Position numbers and translations under genes: made by a program
NCBI GenBank assembly: GCA_041497115.1
Contig: JBGQFW010000163.1
Location: 1-6,603, forward strand
Origin: AR5 sp041497115
GTDB lineage: Bacteria; Methylomirabilota; Methylomirabilia; Rokubacteriales; CSP1-6
DNA: 6,603 bases
Direction: 5' to 3'
Shown: piece after piece, positions 5,854 to 6,603 of the stretch
How the letters are laid out: every line of letters begins with the position of its first letter
How positions within the stretch are numbered: position 1 is the first letter of the stretch
Notes under the pieces: model-generated
The model's input: the letters and a program-made list of their open reading frames with translations, nothing else
Databases searched by the model: none
Told to the model about the DNA's origin: nothing

Positions 5854-5923
5854 GAGGGACGCCACGGCTTCGCCGGGGCGGCCCGAGCATTGGGGGGGTT
5901 GGGGGCCATCTCGGGGCCCCCAA
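5854..5923 (+). repeat. Double-hairpin intergenic repeat, copy 2, ending 4 bases before the next ATG
   Basis: A 70-base direct copy of the unit at 5766-5836 with 61 of 70 aligned bases identical and one single-base gap; the last 23 bases are identical. Hairpin A keeps CGCC/GGCG and CGGC/GCCG with the same internal A/G mismatch (5864/5876), loop TTC. Hairpin B is identical: stem 5899-5907 with 5915-5923, loop 5908-5914. The 17-base spacer between copies (5837-5853) is unrelated. The stem of hairpin B ends 4 bases before the ATG at 5928, taking the place where a ribosome binding site would be. Confidence 0.85.
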
Positions 5924-5927
5924 TAAA

Positions 5928-6603
5928 ATGGGCGAGTTCGGGATCGGGCAGCCGATCAAGCGGTTCGAAGACGTCCGCCTCGTGCGCGGCGAGGGGCGCT
6001 TCCACGACGACGTGAACCTTCCCGGCCAGACCCACGCCGTCATCGTCCGCTCGCTGCACGCCCACGCGCGCATCCGTGGCATCGATACGCGGGCGGCCCG
6101 CGCGCTGCCGGGCGTGCTGGCCGTCTTCACCGGCGCCGACCTCGGCAGCGAGCTCGGCACGATGACGATGACGCTCAAGCGCAAGCGCCCCGACGGCTCG
6201 CCGATGTTCGCCCCGCCCCACCGCGGGCTCGCCCGCGACCGCGGGCGCTACGTGGGCGATCCCCTCGCGATGGTCGTCGCGGAGACGCTCGCGCAGGCCG
6301 AGGATGCCGCCGAGCGCGTGGTGGTGGACTACGAGCCGCTGCCCGCGGTGACCGACACCGCGGCGGCGGCCGCCCCCGGCGCGCCGGCGGTGTGGGAGGA
6401 ATGCCCCGACAACGTCTCCAACCTGCACGAGGCCGGCGACAAGGCCGCCACCGAGGCCGCCGTCGCGAAGGCGGCCCGCGTGATCCGCCGCCGCTACGTG
6501 ATCAGCCGCGTGCACGCGCAGTACATGGAGACGCGCGGCGCGCTCGGCGCGTGGGACCCCGGCGAGGGGCGCTACACGCTGCACGCCGACGTGCAGTACC
6601 CGC
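5928..6603 (+). CDS. Molybdopterin-binding large subunit, xanthine dehydrogenase/CoxL family (3' end outside window)
   Basis: The first 225 codons of a large catalytic subunit of the molybdenum hydroxylase family (CO dehydrogenase, xanthine and aldehyde dehydrogenases). The start GIGQPIKRFEDVRLVRGEGRF is the family's usual opening, followed by the a/b hammerhead domain (~20-145) with DDVNLPGQTHA, HAHARI and the segment RYVGDPLAMVVAETLAQAED ending DYEPLPAV. From about 165 the molybdopterin-binding region begins (HAQYMETRG, 196-204). Complete members are about 750-800 residues, so roughly 70 percent lies to the right, including the active-site loop that separates true CO dehydrogenase (AYXCSFR) from relatives (AYRGAGR type). 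The substrate therefore cannot be assigned. The ATG at 5928 is the only plausible start: the frame stays open back to 5805 but has no ATG, GTG or TTG, and no Shine-Dalgarno sequence precedes it. Small iron-sulfur and FAD subunits are not upstream; they may lie downstream or be elsewhere. Confidence 0.92.
   Translation, partial: MGEFGIGQPIKRFEDVRLVRGEGRFHDDVNLPGQTHAVIVRSLHAHARIRGIDTRAARALPGVLAVFTGADLGSELGTMTMTLKRKRPDGSPMFAPPHRGLARDRGRYVGDPLAMVVAETLAQAEDAAERVVVDYEPLPAVTDTAAAAAPGAPAVWEECPDNVSNLHEAGDKAATEAAVAKAARVIRRRYVISRVHAQYMETRGALGAWDPGEGRYTLHADVQYP

Noticed and set aside
5766..5923. CRISPR array
   Set aside because: Only two imperfect units of about 70 bases with one 17-base spacer; repeat and spacer lengths and the double-hairpin form do not fit CRISPR.
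5812..6015. 67-codon plus-strand open frame crossing repeat copy 2
   Set aside because: It overlaps the start of the molybdoenzyme gene in another frame, and its repeated GAISGPP peptide is only the two copies of hairpin B translated.
4662..6584. 640-codon minus-strand open frame opposite the quinone reductase and molybdoenzyme genes
   Set aside because: It runs through two unrelated plus-strand genes and the intergenic repeats, has low-complexity composition and no recognisable fold.

Overview
This is a very GC-rich bacterial chromosomal segment (third codon positions are almost all G or C) holding six genes or gene parts and some structured intergenic DNA. The organism cannot be fixed from sequence alone. 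The mix of a KimA-type permease, KdpDE-like regulators, a zeta-crystallin-type quinone reductase and a CoxL-like molybdoenzyme subunit fits high-GC environmental lineages. From memory of similar gene content I would guess a Rokubacteria/Methylomirabilota-like genome, at low confidence. No phage, transposase, CRISPR array, tRNA or rRNA is visible.

Layout. Bases 3-74 are the last 23 codons of a plus-strand gene, converging on a minus-strand KimA/APC-type transporter (87-1910); a hairpin lies between their stops. A 131-bp divergent intergenic region (1911-2041) carries an AT-rich direct repeat and an inverted repeat. To its right, on the plus strand, are a 108-aa two-helix membrane protein (2042-2368), a short KdpD-like histidine kinase (2406-3998) and an overlapping KdpE-like response regulator (start 3991, end 4683). 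After a 113-bp gap with a tandem 13-bp repeat, a promoter-like motif and a clear ribosome binding site comes a quinone oxidoreductase (4797-5753). A 174-bp gap then holds two tandem copies of a roughly 70-bp double-hairpin repeat, the second ending 4 bases before the ATG of a xanthine dehydrogenase/CoxL-family molybdopterin subunit (5928 to beyond the window end).

How the parts may work together. The KdpDE-like pair stands divergently beside a probable potassium importer, with no kdpFABC in view. I infer a local potassium- or turgor-responsive module in which the two-component system may control the KimA-like transporter. The quinone reductase and CoxL-like genes look like a separate redox/catabolic block. 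The least explained elements are the tandem double-hairpin repeat at 5766-5923 and a perfect 9-bp-arm palindrome that ends on the first base of the kinase GTG start codon.
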